Positions 1 through 12,099 of a stretch of 64,000 nt of DNA are shown piece after piece (position 1 is the stretch's first letter; the number at the start of each line of letters is the position of its first letter). This DNA comes from Carallia brachiata (lineage: Eukaryota > Streptophyta > Magnoliopsida > Malpighiales > Rhizophoraceae). The notes beneath the pieces are model-generated. The model was not told the origin of the DNA. It saw only the letters and a list, made by a program, of their open reading frames with translations, and did not search any database. The DNA lies in contig JADCRB010000068.1 in assembly GCA_021464245.1 (NCBI GenBank), positions 12,842,544 through 12,906,543 of the forward strand, given 5' to 3'. A program made the translations under genes and the position numbers.

Positions 1-33
1 ATCCTCAAGTAAAATTAAGAGAATGATCTTTAC

Positions 34-3000
34 CGTAGAAGCTTCACGTAGGATGTTCTGGATGCATAAGGCCCTCCTTCGGCAATGCTGCTTGAGATAA
101 GCTCACTGTACATTCTGCAGTGGGCAAAATAAAGAAAAGAAACAGAAATCATGAATGATACGGATTAAATATTGCACTATTTCAACAAGTCTAACTACCC
201 AAAACAACAACCAAAATCACGAGAAAAGCAGCACTGAAACCATACCTATACACATTAAGCATGTCCAAAAAGATTAAAGAAATTTGTGACAGGAAATACG
301 TCCCCAAAGAACTTGCAACACTTGTATTTGTCTGCAAAACAATAATGGCATAAAAAAACAAGAGGCAATTGATTTTCATAGGCTGTGAAACTACTAGGAA
401 ATGGAAGTCTAATACTATACAACCTCATATAACAGCATTGGAGCAGTATATTCAGCCACTTAAAGTAAGATGCATAGTGGCAGGTGCATGGAGAAGCACT
501 ACAAGTAGAAGAAGCTACAAAATTGTTTCAACATCCACCCATACACCATCGAGCTTGTTCATCATAAATCCTTTACTAACATGCCTCATTACACACAAAG
601 AGCCTTCACATAAAAAGTTTTACCTGCAATATGTTAAGCACAGTCCTGATCACATCTTGGTCTTTTAGGAAACCAACACTCTGGCGTGCCTGCCCTATAA
701 TTTCAGCCCATTTCTGCATATGCCAAAAGCCAGAGACAACCACCAGTTGAGCATACAAATAAGAACAAGACCAGAAGACAATAGCATCAAAGAGAAGGAA
801 AATAAGAATATAGATTGCATGGGACTGCCATAGCATTGAAGTCCAGAACTCGATAAGCAGCAAGAGTAGCAGGGGAAAGGGGGAGAGAGAGAGAGTGAGA
901 GAGAGAGAGAGAGTGGAACTCACAATAGGCTTAGGGTATAACATAGTAAAATTCGATATCTCAAAATTTCAAAAATCAGGAGCATGTCATTCCATGACAT
1001 GACTCTATCATTCAAGAGTGATACAAGTAACACTTTTTTCTTAAGAAGGCGGCTTATATGAGCAAATTTTACACTTAAGCTACTAAGCAGGTACACACTC
1101 ACTATCTCAAACATGTATATAGGGTGTTTCTGCTATTTCACAAGAGCAGGGCAAAAGGCAATTCATTAACCTGGTTCGGGAGATCCATTAACCTCTGCAA
1201 GTATTCGTCTCTCTTCTGGGGATCAGATTCAGCTTGAATCATATGCCCAACCTGAAGCAAAATCAAGGAATACCTCAAAACTCACAACTTACAGACTTGC
1301 AATATCTGAAGCTAGTCATGAGAAAATGACATACAGATTCATAAAATGTATGAATTTGGTGAGGCTCAAGATCAGCAACAGTAGTCGGAAGGCCCGTAAG
1401 AAGTTCAGATACAAATGGTTCACTCTCTCCAACCTGAAGCAAGTAATACAGCACATTGGCTCTCCTTCACATAGCGGATAAGGAGAATATTATGCATACA
1501 ACAAGAAGACAAAACCAAAGAAAACTGACTTCACCTGCACAATAACAAATTTGCGCTTGCATTTCTGAACGATTTTCAAGAATGTGTCACAGGCCATATC
1601 CTGCAAGATATTGAGAAGATATAGTCAGCTCACACAATGTAATAATTATCATTTAGCACAATTATTAGCAATTACTAGTATGCAATATTCTTGAGTATGA
1701 TAGATTGTGTTTACAACAGGATGAAAATATGTTGTAACCATTGCAAAAGAACATAACCTGAACTCCGGGATGTGTTTCATGCATGAACTCAAACAATTTA
1801 TTGACAACTGTTTTCAAGAATTTCCAATGGGCTCTGAGAAATCTTGGATACTGCCCAACCACATACCTGCAGACAAAACAATTGAACTGGCTGAGAAGAA
1901 CATAAATTTTAAAGATAAGGTTTTAATAAGCTCCTGCAATGATCAATCTTAATACAAAATGCCAATCCTGATATAACAGAACAGCAATTGTTTAATGACA
2001 ATAAGTAAATCTGAAGTGTATATTATTGGTCCTTTAAAAATTGAGAGCTGGGTAAACGCCAACAGCCTGCATTGATGGATGTGAAATTTTAAGCAACAAA
2101 ATTAACCAAAGACACTCCACACAAAGCTTCATACACACAATACTTACATGATATTACTTGCAATAACAGCTTTATTATCTTTTCCTTTTGTAATTTCACA
2201 AAGATTCAGTAAATCCCGAATGACCATCACCAGGAATCTGTTCTCCTGCCAAAAGTGAAGATAGTATAAAAAAGATTGTCAATGTCTGCAACCCAGAAAA
2301 AAAAAAAAGATCATAAAATAGAATAAACATCCACAATCACATAATTTCCGTAAAATTCATACTTTCATAATTAATACAAATACGAGAGCACATTCCTTAA
2401 GGCAGAGAAAAAGGCATAATTTTTTATAGGACAAGCGCAGATTCAGTGCTATTGCAAACAAGGACAGCAATGATAGTAAATATCCTCCACACATTTATTG
2501 TACATTAGTTATCCTAATTTCAACGGATTATGTGGAGCAATTTGTTTTACACAGCCAGTTTGACTCTGGTTCCATCTGTTTTTGTGTTTCTTTCCTCATT
2601 TCACAATCACGTATAATTTGAAATTATAATTTTTCAGTGTGATGGTATCTTGGAATTTGTTTCCAAAAGCACAGAGAAACTGCAAATCCAATCACTCTTC
2701 AAGCTGCTCATTTAGAATCCAACAATAAACACTAGGAGAAGAAGAATAGGAAAACCGTCTTAACTGCCAAAGTCTTTAAATTTCTACACTACATGATTCT
2801 AGATAAAATTCAAGCAAGTCCAAGTATCATAACACAAAGTTGTCAAGATATGCAAGGAAGGAGCTGAACCAGATGTTTATCAGAAACTCGTCATATTGAC
2901 TTGCCATAACTTGTGAAACTAGGATAAAATGAATTCAGAAAGCTTTTCTCCAGAAAGACAAAACGGGTAAAAGCTTAGGCCACCTAAATCCATGGAAAAA

Positions 3001-4863
3001 AGAAAAGAAAGGAAAAAAAAGAGTACCTGCTCTTCCATCATGGAACCGGAAATTGATCCTATGGCCCAGCATAGAGTGTTTAAATTATTCCAACTCCAAT
3101 CCTCCCCACTCAATTGTTTACTCAATTTCTTCAGCATCTGTCATGCCAGAAAAGGCAAGTAGCAAATCCACATAAAAATATATCTAGAGCAAGCAGCACA
3201 CATCAAAAGCTAATCAATGATAAATATGCTTTGCAGAATGCAAATATCAGCATACTAAAGAATAACCAAGAAAAAGATCCTCATTTTAGTAGCATATCAT
3301 AATGATCACAATAAATCTTGTACACCTTATGCATCAGCATGTTAATAAGACAAACATGTTTAAGAAACAATGCTGTGCTCAGACTCCTGCACTCAAACTA
3401 TATCCATGAGTGGTGTCTTGACACCGTACCTGCTTTTCAGTGTCTTCATGATCAAGGTGTGACAAGTATATTAATGTTTCCCTCATAATCTGCATAAACA
3501 AATTTAAAAGATGCAGAAATAAGCCATCACTGAAACCAATGTGAACTTGACTTACTCCAAACCATGCAGACTATATCAACCAAGCTTCAATTGGTAAAAA
3601 TAAGCGTCATTAAACAGCCAAATAGCTATCTAGAAGTTAATTGTCGAATGTCACCAGATATTATATATGTTAATTTAAATTTGTAAAATCAGTGCTTATA
3701 TGTGTAGCATTCACGTCTTATAAATTAAAACACCTTCAACACAATAGCCGTGACATCGTCCATAACTTTCATGAGCAACAATTAGCATTTTGCTATCAAA
3801 CCACTCATCCAGATATGAAAAAAAAACAACATAATTCTGCAACGGTAGGTCGTCCCTAGAAAAGAATTAACTGATTCCAATTAAATAAAATATCTTGAAA
3901 AAAAAGAGATTTTAGCTAACATCCAAACTTCAGTCAGATAAAGAATAATTACCTTATATTGAACAAGAACATCATTGTCCTTCATTGTTTCACGAACAAT
4001 ATTACCATTTTCATCTTCAACTATCAGAACCTCTTCGGGCTTTGCCATACGACAGATCATAAGCATTCTCAACTTCGACATAGGACCAGTATAAAGTTGC
4101 CTCCGGTGCAGGAGTTGTGGACCTATGCCATCAACCATACCATGAAGCAAAGGTAGCTGCAGATCCATCCAACACAGTCAGAAACTTAATGCAAGTGTTA
4201 GAAAGTAAAGAAATTAGAAACTTAAAACCAAACCAAGCCGAGAAAGAACTGATACATGCATAAGAATAAATGCATGCAAACTCAAAAGAACAATATGAAC
4301 TTTACTCTACATCAACAGAATGCAAGCTTGCCAATGAAATAGGCCACGCAAATGTTACAACCCTACTTCCAATTCTCATACAAATCCACACTTTCTAATG
4401 AGATACATTGTTTGCTCTTCAAATAAGTGATAAGTAGTTAAAAAAATATTAATATTTGAAAAAAAGGTCATCTTACAATTTATTAATCAATTAGCAAATT
4501 TCAAGTGAAGGTGAGAACGACTAGAAGAAAATTTAAGTTGGCAGCAGAGAAACGCACAACAGAGGTCAGATCTAATCTCAAAGAGAAGGACAATGCCTCA
4601 ACCACAGGATCTTACCAGTGGCAGATCACCTCACACTAAATCACCTAATAGTATCTGGCAACAAAAAAGTGCAACACACCTGCAGCCCCATCATGTTTGC
4701 AGCTACTGCAGAATTATCCAAATTATGGTGCATTTCAAAGAGCTCCAAAACAAGGGAGTTCCAATAGTCCAAGCAAACCTGCAAATTATACCAGCCGCAC
4801 AAGTTAATCAGAACTCTCTACCCAAAAAAATAAAAGTCAATCATAACATAAGTTCATAATTGT

Positions 4864-4903
<40 letters not shown>

Positions 4904-7900
4904 CAGCGAGAGAAAAAAGTACCTTAAAAACTTCTGTGTCATCAACATATGAAATATTTATCAAATATTCAAGACCCAATAGCAGTGCAGAAATGTTCTC
5001 CGACGTGGACTCCAGCACTCGGATATGAGACTAGAGAACAAAAAAAGAAATAGGAAATCATCAGCCAAAAAGTTGAACAGGCAAAAGTGGAAACGAAGTG
5101 CCAATCCTTCGTAGAAGAGAAGCTGCAAAGCATATGGCAACATATTTCTCATGCAAGGCATCTGCATTCTTTTACTGAGATGGGAAATTGGAAATTTCAC
5201 TATAGATCAGAGCAGGAATGATCTCAGTACATAAGCTCAGAAAATCCCCATTATATCTCGAGCAATCAGCACTTATATATGCCTAGAAAAATGCACAAGC
5301 GGCATGAGAAAAAGGACAACAAATATGTTGGGCACAAGCATAAGCACATGTTTGTTTATAAAGAAATTGTTCTGGCACTCCTACCAAATAAGCCACATGT
5401 ACTTCACCTTATGACATGCAAGTCAAATTTAAGGCATCGGACCTCAGTGGCTGTCACCTGATCAGGTGATCAATTCGCTCATTGTAAGCTTCATCAAGTA
5501 GCCCAATTTACACACACTAATTGCAAGACTGGATCAAATAAACTCAAGGCCCATTTCAGATTTTACATTGCCAACAACTTAAGACTGGCTAGCTGAACAT
5601 GCAGATCATGCAAATGGAGTAAGATATCCCCCCACCCCCCACCCCCAAAGAAAAAGAAACAATTAAGGAAGTAATAGTATTGATCTTAATTTTATCCATT
5701 TCAGTATTTCTTCCTTTAATATAGAGATACTTAATAATTTTCTCCTTTTTAGTCTAGTTCTATGAATAGGGCTTGCTTCTTTCAATAGCGTATTAACATT
5801 GATGATTCATCGCTCAACTTTTATCAACAAGTGCCAATTCTCGTTTATTTTAAGGGTGGATTCCGGTGTTTTTATATTTTTCAGGTACTAACCCGTGTGA
5901 TTTCTTGTTTGTTTGTTCTCCAGTGCTACATAAATTTTGGTATCAGAGCAATTCCCACCCCAAATCCCACACAAAAAAGACTTTTAAGAGTAAAAAATCT
6001 GAGCTTCTAACGCTGCTGCTCCAACCGGACCCCTGCAAACGTTGTCCGCTGTCACCATTGCCAAGTGTGACCCAATTTTTCAGAACCAACGTGTTATCAA
6101 GCACGAAGCAAGTCATTTCTCATCCTCCTCCACTTTAAAATTTGAGAACTAATTTTTTCAACAAAGAAAGAATGATGAAGAATCTAGAAGAATTTTCAAT
6201 CATTTAGGATTTTATTGATATTTTGTATTTATTATACTCAAAGTATGTGATAACTATTAGGTTATATATTTAATTTTATTGGGAGAGTTTTTATTATGCC
6301 TACATATTCCCTTATTTAGCTTTATAATTACTAGTGCTAATGGTATATTACCATACATGATATAAATATTGACTATGTTCATTGATATTGACTATTGAGT
6401 TTTTCCTATGAGTGCTGATTCTCATTTGGTTTACAGGTGGTTTTCTATTTTTCAGGCACATTCTCATGTGATTTTCTTGTTTGTTTTTTGTTTTGATTTC
6501 CTGTTCTAAATCATCAACCTGAGCTGAGCTAGCCACAATAACTGATGTTCACAAATCAATGTTTCCCCTTTGGGTACTTATGAGTGCCCATGTCGGAGAC
6601 AGTAGAGCAGTCCTTTCAGTTTGATTTGCATTGGAGTGGGATTCCTAGATGTAGTCATTGAAAGTGATTCTGCTAATGTGGTATGATAAGAGCTCCCAGT
6701 GGTTGTCGAAGTCACATCATTTCTGCCATGTCTAGAAATTCAATCTAAGTCCAGATCAGTCCCACTCATTTCCTTTTTTACTTTCACAGGAGTAATAATA
6801 TTTTCTTCAATCCGACAAATTATGTATTAATTTATCAACCAATCGAAGATGGAACTAATCAGCGCCATGATGTAACCAAGTAAATGACACCAAAAATATA
6901 AATAAGTAATAAAATCCCTGATTTTGATCCCTGAAATCCACAATCTTCTAATTAAGCCAATTAATGCTGCATAAAAAAATGACATCACTTGTCAAATGGA
7001 ACTTGCCTTATAAAATGAAGTGAAAAACAGGGCCAAGTTCTGAATAAATGCCTGAGCACCAAAAACAAGGATGAATTAGTTAAAAGAAAAGGCCTATAAG
7101 ATGTTTCACTTTGTATTAACAGTTAAAAGTACCTGTTCCTCACTTGATCCATGTACGTATGCTTCTGGTATATTTGCTGCCGGTGGAAGAGTGACCTACA
7201 TACGGAAATACTACAGCATGAGGGGAAAAATATAGCAAGAACAAAAGAACCATTACTTTGATCGATGGTACTGAAATCTCAGCTCTGACCAAAAATATCA
7301 GAACATACCTGTAACTGGACCATGAAAATAGTATACATCTTAACGTATTGCACATTATAGAACTCTCCAAAATTGAGGGCTGCAACCTGCAAACATCAAA
7401 TCAAGACATAATCAGCGCCTGCCAATAAAGAGGGGGAAAAAAACGATTCATAATGTTGCTACTAACCTCTGTCAAACACTGGAGGGTAAGATTCCGATAT
7501 GATGGCATGGGGAAAAACTTGAGAAGTGTTTCCAGCTATAACAGCACACCAAGGAGCACGTTTAAGTATACAGCAAGACAAACTTATCAAAAAAACAAAA
7601 AGGTATATAGCACGAGAAAATAATTCTTCTAATAAAAAAAAAAAAGAAATGCAACTTGACAATCAAAGTCCTCCTACAAAAGAAATAAATATGTAAAATA
7701 TCATACCAATGGAGACTCAAAAATATAGCCCAATGGAATCCAGGAAAGAAAAGCATGTAAGGTGGATAATGTTGCCCGAATAAGCTCAGTTCGTTGCGAG
7801 GCTGACAGCACATATAAGCATAACTCATGAATGAGCTGAAATTCACTGCCAAAAACAAAACAATTTCCTTAGCAAAGTAAAATGCATAAAGAAATGCTAT

Positions 7901-10900
7901 ATTAAACTTAAAGAGAGCAAGATATCACATGAAAACTAGCATTTAATGCAAAAGCAACAATCACTGTGGCTAAACCAAATGTGGTTAACCAGAGAAATGT
8001 ACGCAAAAGCAATAACAGGAATAAGAGAGAAGCATTTAATCCCAAAATTCCTCATCTGTTGGATTACAGTTAACACCAAATCCGACATAATAATTTTTCA
8101 CTAACTATTTAATGGCAATTAATCTTTTTCTCCTTCATCTCCCCTTTTTCACTTTCTCCATGATTATCATCTGTATTATGCAGTTTTAAAGAGGTTAAGA
8201 AAAGACAGCTCATATTCCAACCTTGTTCATATAGAACGACAATGATAAGGTCAAGATTTGTAACTTTGATAATGGCTTTCACAAACATATACAAGATGTG
8301 CAAAAAAAAAAAAACATGTCCACAGAATGATAACAGCCCCAAAATTTTACTGTGAAAGCAGAAAGGGTTGTTATGACAGAGGAGAAGGAAATATTAAATT
8401 ACTTTAACCAATAGCAACAACAAGAAAAGGCCTAATTCAGTGAAGTAATAGCCAAATCATGTTACCTATTTAGTGATTGTTTGAGTTCTTTGATCTTCTG
8501 TTGAGTCATTTCCCCCCGTGAGAAGTCAAACACCTCTTCACTTAGGAGCTGAAAAAGAGAGGAATAAATGAAAAAAAAAAAAAAAATTGCTACTATGTAC
8601 GCCATGAAATAGTTTTTTTTTTTGGGGGGGGGGGGTTAAAAGGTGTGCAGGAAGCTTACTTTCAAAATAACCATGCAATTCTCACAAATTGTTTCACTGG
8701 TTTTTGCCGCAGCAACAAGATCAGGTACAAAGCTTCGCCATCTGGCTGGCCACTCATGCTTTAATATCTGACAAATCAATTAAGGCATAATTGAGACTAA
8801 ACCTCGAATATAAAATTTGAGGGAGAAAATCACAAAAAGAAAAATAGAAAACCACTCCAATTTCGATTCAACCAAGAGAAGTGATTAACCACAAAAACAG
8901 CTAAGAGATGAAATGAAGTCGAAAAGAAAATAATCAAAAATCAACAAAGAGAAACTTAATTTTAGCATTTTGACAAACAAGCTTAGCTAGTGAGAAACCA
9001 CCAGACCAGATGCAATCAAACTAACTCTAATTCTGAATTCTTAGTTTGGCAAAATACCTGAACCAGAATAACATTGAGCTTGTTTACATAAAGCCTTTCC
9101 ATTCGAAAGGTTGCTTCATTGCTTGAAAGCTGGCGGAAAAGAAGAAAAACAAAAACAAAAACAAAATCCACAGCTGAAAAATATATAAACACAGATTGAA
9201 AAAAAATAGAAAGAATATTAGTAGAACAGTGTGGGACTGACAAACTTTGGTGATACAGACCTGCACAATTACTTCCGAAATATAGTTTTTCATCCCATCT
9301 CGTTGTTCAACAGGCAATACATTCCATCTGTACTTTATAACGCCTTCTAGAACCTTCACGAGAAGAAAAGAACACGTCACAACACATCCAAAGCTCAGTC
9401 AGTGACCCGCCAAATAACTAGAACGACGATCAAAAAACAACTTTGACCTCAAAGCACAATAATGTAAAATAGCTAAAGTAATATTTGACCTGTGCATCAT
9501 CTGCTCATAATGCCCTAAAGTCTTAGCTATCCTAATATGACTGCAGTACATACGATAAATTGGTGGAACTTTTCCTTCCTGTGGAAGAGGAAGACAATTG
9601 TACGACTCATAAAGTGAAATGCGGCAGCAAAAGGACTCACATTTTCCCTCCAATCTGGGCACAAATAAGGCTTAAGGGGTCCTTCAAATCTTTGACAAGG
9701 CCTAAAAGTTAATTTCAGGCACCTATTGGGCCTCATGCATAGACATATACATACATATACGCATATGTATACATAGCAAGTGGCCTTATACCTAGTGGGG
9801 GGTGCCTCTCAGGTCCGATACAAACCTTGTACCTTCTGTGTGCATGGATACCAATGAACTAAAAGTCAATTTTTAAAATAAATAGAATGCATCATCCTTA
9901 AAATAATACACGTGCAAATTAATCTTCATAAATGGTTGAAAAAAGAGCAAATACAACAACCACCTCAAAAGGCTAATCAACTCAAATGCAGCCTATATCA
10001 AACACAATGTCTGGGTAATTTACAAACATCCACCAGAATCCAAATCTATGAATGCTCTGTGGGTCTGTCTTATACTATTTCTTGGTGTACCTGGAGCATA
10101 CAAGCTGTGCCCTCTAAGCCTAACACACATATGAATTAGACTTTACAATAAATCAATCAAAACTTCCACAAGTTGTGCCCTCCAAACCTAAAACACATAT
10201 CATGTTTAAGCATCTACAACACAATCCCGTGGGATATAAAATGGTAAGCACATTCACAGGCTCCAAACCAAGAGTCACTGACAAAATAGAAACAAAAAGG
10301 TTTCCAAGTTCTTAAGCCAACAAGCCTACAGCACTTTGACCGACCTGCAATGCAAAAAATTTGGTGTTTAGGCTTTTTGTGTTTTGCAGAATGTGCACAA
10401 CTTGGAGCCACATATCTGGATTATTTTGTAAATCCTGCAAAATCCGGTCTGCTGCTGCCCTCTGTCACCGAAGCACAAAAATAAAACAATAAGATTAAAT
10501 GCATGATCAAGGAGCATAGTGAACATGCTACAAACTAAAAACCCAGGAATCAGGTGTAAATTCAGAGGGTGAAATTATTGCATGAAAGCAGATAGTTCTT
10601 CATTGATTTCCATCAAATAGATCCAATTACAAACTAGAAATGGAATTCTCCACACAATTAAACAATAACAACGATCGCTATAATCCAATATGGCAAGATT
10701 TCCACAAAATGAAATGGTTCTGTAAAACACTGCAAAACACACTAACAGGATAGCACACGTGAATCAAGTACGTAGAAATGGAACTCTGCATGAGATTTAC
10801 AATGACAATGATTTCGAGAATTCAATTTGGTAAAATTCCACAAAATTAAAATGTCCCAGTAGAGCATTACAAAACACACTAACAGGAATCAAGTATATTT

Positions 10901-11682
10901 ATTGGGCATTTAAAAATTGAAAACAGGGTTTACTCAATGTACAAGGCTCCCGCCTCCCACACATAATAAAGTCTAGGGAAGGTTCAGATGTACGTAACCG
11001 TAACTTTACCCTTTTTTCACACCCTTTTTTTCACAAAGAGATTATTTCCATGCATTTAAAAATTCAAATAATTGCTCAAAAATCAAATCAACATACAGTG
11101 AAAGAATTCACCAGAAGATGCAAATTCAAGCATAAAAGACAATCCTACATGCCACTAAAAACGCAAACAATGATGTTTACTAACCGCCTATACCTTAAAA
11201 TCAAACAGAATTTCGCGTGAAACGCAACAAGAATAAAAGAAAAATAAAATAGCATAAAAAGCACCGAGTAAACCCTCAAACCTCGTGCACTGCAAAGCTC
11301 CCAAAAAATATAAACGTTCAACCCCAAACTAATATCCTAATTATCCAAAACTCTCACGAAGAAAGCAAACATCAAACTTGCCGCAAAATACTAAAAAGCT
11401 CAAACCAAAGTCTCACGCATCAATAACCCCCACAGCCCGCCCCCCTCCGCCGCCGGCCAAGAACCCGACAAGTTGAATTATTGCCCTCAACTATTTTCTC
11501 GAGAAACAAACACAAAACACAGGGAAAGCAATAAATAAAAAAAAAAAGAAAAGAACAAAAACCCCGACCTCGTCCTTAGATCCGGTGCCATAGAAGGCGG
11601 CGACGGTAGCGTCGAGCAAGGGAACATCAATCGGCTGGTTCAAATCCCTAAGCTTCTCGGCAGCCATAGCCAAGGAAGCCAT
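34..11682 (-). CDS. XPO1: Exportin 1 (XPO1/CRM1), 24 exons, C-terminus beyond the window
   Basis: Nuclear export receptor: with RanGTP it binds leucine-rich export signals and carries proteins and some RNPs out through nuclear pores. Exons, 5' to 3': 11682-11569, 10461-10345, 9353-9261, 9129-9058, 8767-8660, 8548-8466, 7845-7707, 7535-7467, 7386-7309, 7195-7133, 7051-7007, 5030-4923, 4778-4680, 4156-3953, 3489-3430, 3137-3027, 2245-2148, 1866-1758, 1600-1535, 1433-1335, 1251-1171, 713-624, 331-246, 114-34. Phases agree at every junction and give 757 codons; CRM1 proteins are about 1075 residues, so roughly 320 are missing off the left edge. Exons 1-3 carry the importin-beta-type N-terminus ([29 protein letters not shown]). 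Exon 14 holds the HEAT-9 loop ([14 protein letters not shown]). Exon 17 keeps the export-groove cysteine targeted by leptomycin B (RDLLNLCE, residue 537). Two in-frame ATGs exist (11682 and 11667); the second matches the usual plant start. Intron 11 uses a GC donor. Arabidopsis has two copies, XPO1A and XPO1B. Confidence 0.96.
882..914. repeat. (GA)n microsatellite in XPO1 intron 21
   Basis: Almost uninterrupted GA dinucleotides with one GT substitution. The intron runs 714-1170 and holds nothing else recognisable. Confidence 0.9.
4862..4900. repeat. (GA)n microsatellite in XPO1 intron 12
   Basis: A long GA run beginning 22 bp from the exon 12 donor. On the transcribed strand it reads as a CU tract inside a 144-nt intron (4779-4922), so it makes up about a quarter of that intron. 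Confidence 0.9.
5700..6512 (+). mobile_element. TRIM-like miniature LTR retroelement in XPO1 intron 11
   Basis: At 5938-5949 lies TGGTATCAGAGC, a perfect 12-bp match to the primer-binding site complementary to plant initiator-methionine tRNA. It sits 7 nt after a stretch ending in CA. The upstream block (about 5700-5930) shares diverged blocks with 6240-6512: ATTTTTCAGG followed by TGTGATTT(T)CTTGTTTGTTT occurs near both ends. Two short terminal repeats flanking about 300 bp of non-coding interior with a Met-tRNA site is the layout of terminal-repeat retrotransposons in miniature. The repeats are too diverged to fix exact ends. It lies antisense to XPO1 in a 1976-bp intron (5031-7006). Confidence 0.55.
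7001..7012 (-). other. Non-canonical GC splice donor of XPO1 intron 11
   Basis: Exon 11 ends TTTTATAAG and is followed by GCAAGT on the minus strand, so the donor is GC rather than GT. The exon sides (AAG) and the downstream AAGT match the strong context expected of GC-AG introns. No in-frame GT donor nearby would preserve the conserved reading [14 protein letters not shown]. The acceptor is a normal AG at 5032-5031. Confidence 0.85.
8607..8637. repeat. Adjacent poly-T and poly-G runs in XPO1 intron 5
   Basis: A run of T is followed directly by a run of G, between the exon 5 donor (8659) and exon 6. Homopolymers like these are prone to length error, so the exact lengths are uncertain. Confidence 0.8.
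10095..10205. repeat. Diverged tandem duplication in XPO1 intron 2
   Basis: A roughly 37-bp motif (ACAAGCTGTGCCCTC then CCTAACACACATAT) near 10096 recurs near 10170 with a few substitutions (ACAAGTTGTGCCCTC, CCTAAAACACATAT), a period of about 74 bp. The rest of intron 2 (9354-10344) has an ACATATAC-type simple repeat near 9742-9775 and no recognisable gene. Confidence 0.5.
10635..10900. repeat. Two-copy tandem duplication, about 138 bp, in XPO1 intron 1
   Basis: The unit beginning TAGAAATGGAA at 10635 starts again at 10773. Both end with a shared stretch containing CAAAACACACTAACAGGA and AATCAAGTA. The copies have diverged by substitutions and small indels, so the duplication is old. The intron spans 10462-11568. 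Confidence 0.7.
10930..11045 (-). mobile_element. Au-like SINE fragment in XPO1 intron 1
   Basis: The sequence contains GGTTCAGATGTACGTAACC, a TTACCC stretch and CACAAAGAGATTATTTCC. These resemble the conserved 3' part of the plant Au SINE family (a GGT-ATGTACGCA-CCTTACCC block followed by CAAAGAGGCTGTTTCC, as I remember it). A related fragment occurs in NDUFA12 intron 2. No clear target duplication was found, so the limits and strand are approximate. Confidence 0.45.
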
Positions 11683-12075
11683 TATTTGGATTACAAAAAC
11701 CAAACCACTCCGTCCCTACCAAACTAAACCCCTAGCAATACTACCACTAGTACTACTACGGCAGTACCAAAAACCCTAAGAGAGAGAAAGCAGAATTAGA
11801 GAGAGAAAGGGAGATAAATTCTAGAGAGAGAAAAGAGAGAAGGGTTTTAGGCTACTCCGCTTTGTTTTTATCTTTCTTTCGAAAAATAAACAGTTCGAGC
11901 GAAGCCAGAGAAAAAGAGAGAGAGATAGAGAGTATATATCTGTAGAAAAGACTCGTAGTAGAGAAATATTTATAAAGAAAAAACGGCTGCTTGAAATTTA
12001 AGCAGAGGGAGATTTAGAGAGAGAAAAAGGGTTTTTCATTTTTTCTTCGTAGAGAGAGAGAGAGAGAGAGCCAGA
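11683..12075 (-). promoter_or_regulatory. XPO1 5' UTR and core promoter region
   Basis: On the minus strand a TATA-like box (TATAAATA) lies at 11967-11974, about 285 bp upstream of the first ATG. The stretch between box and ATG is pyrimidine-rich on the coding strand, with several CT runs, as is common in plant 5' leaders. A (GA)n microsatellite at 12051-12070 lies just upstream. The start site near 11940 is inferred only from the TATA spacing. Confidence 0.4.
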
Positions 12076-12099
12076 CTCCGCCAGACTGCCAGTTGCGAC

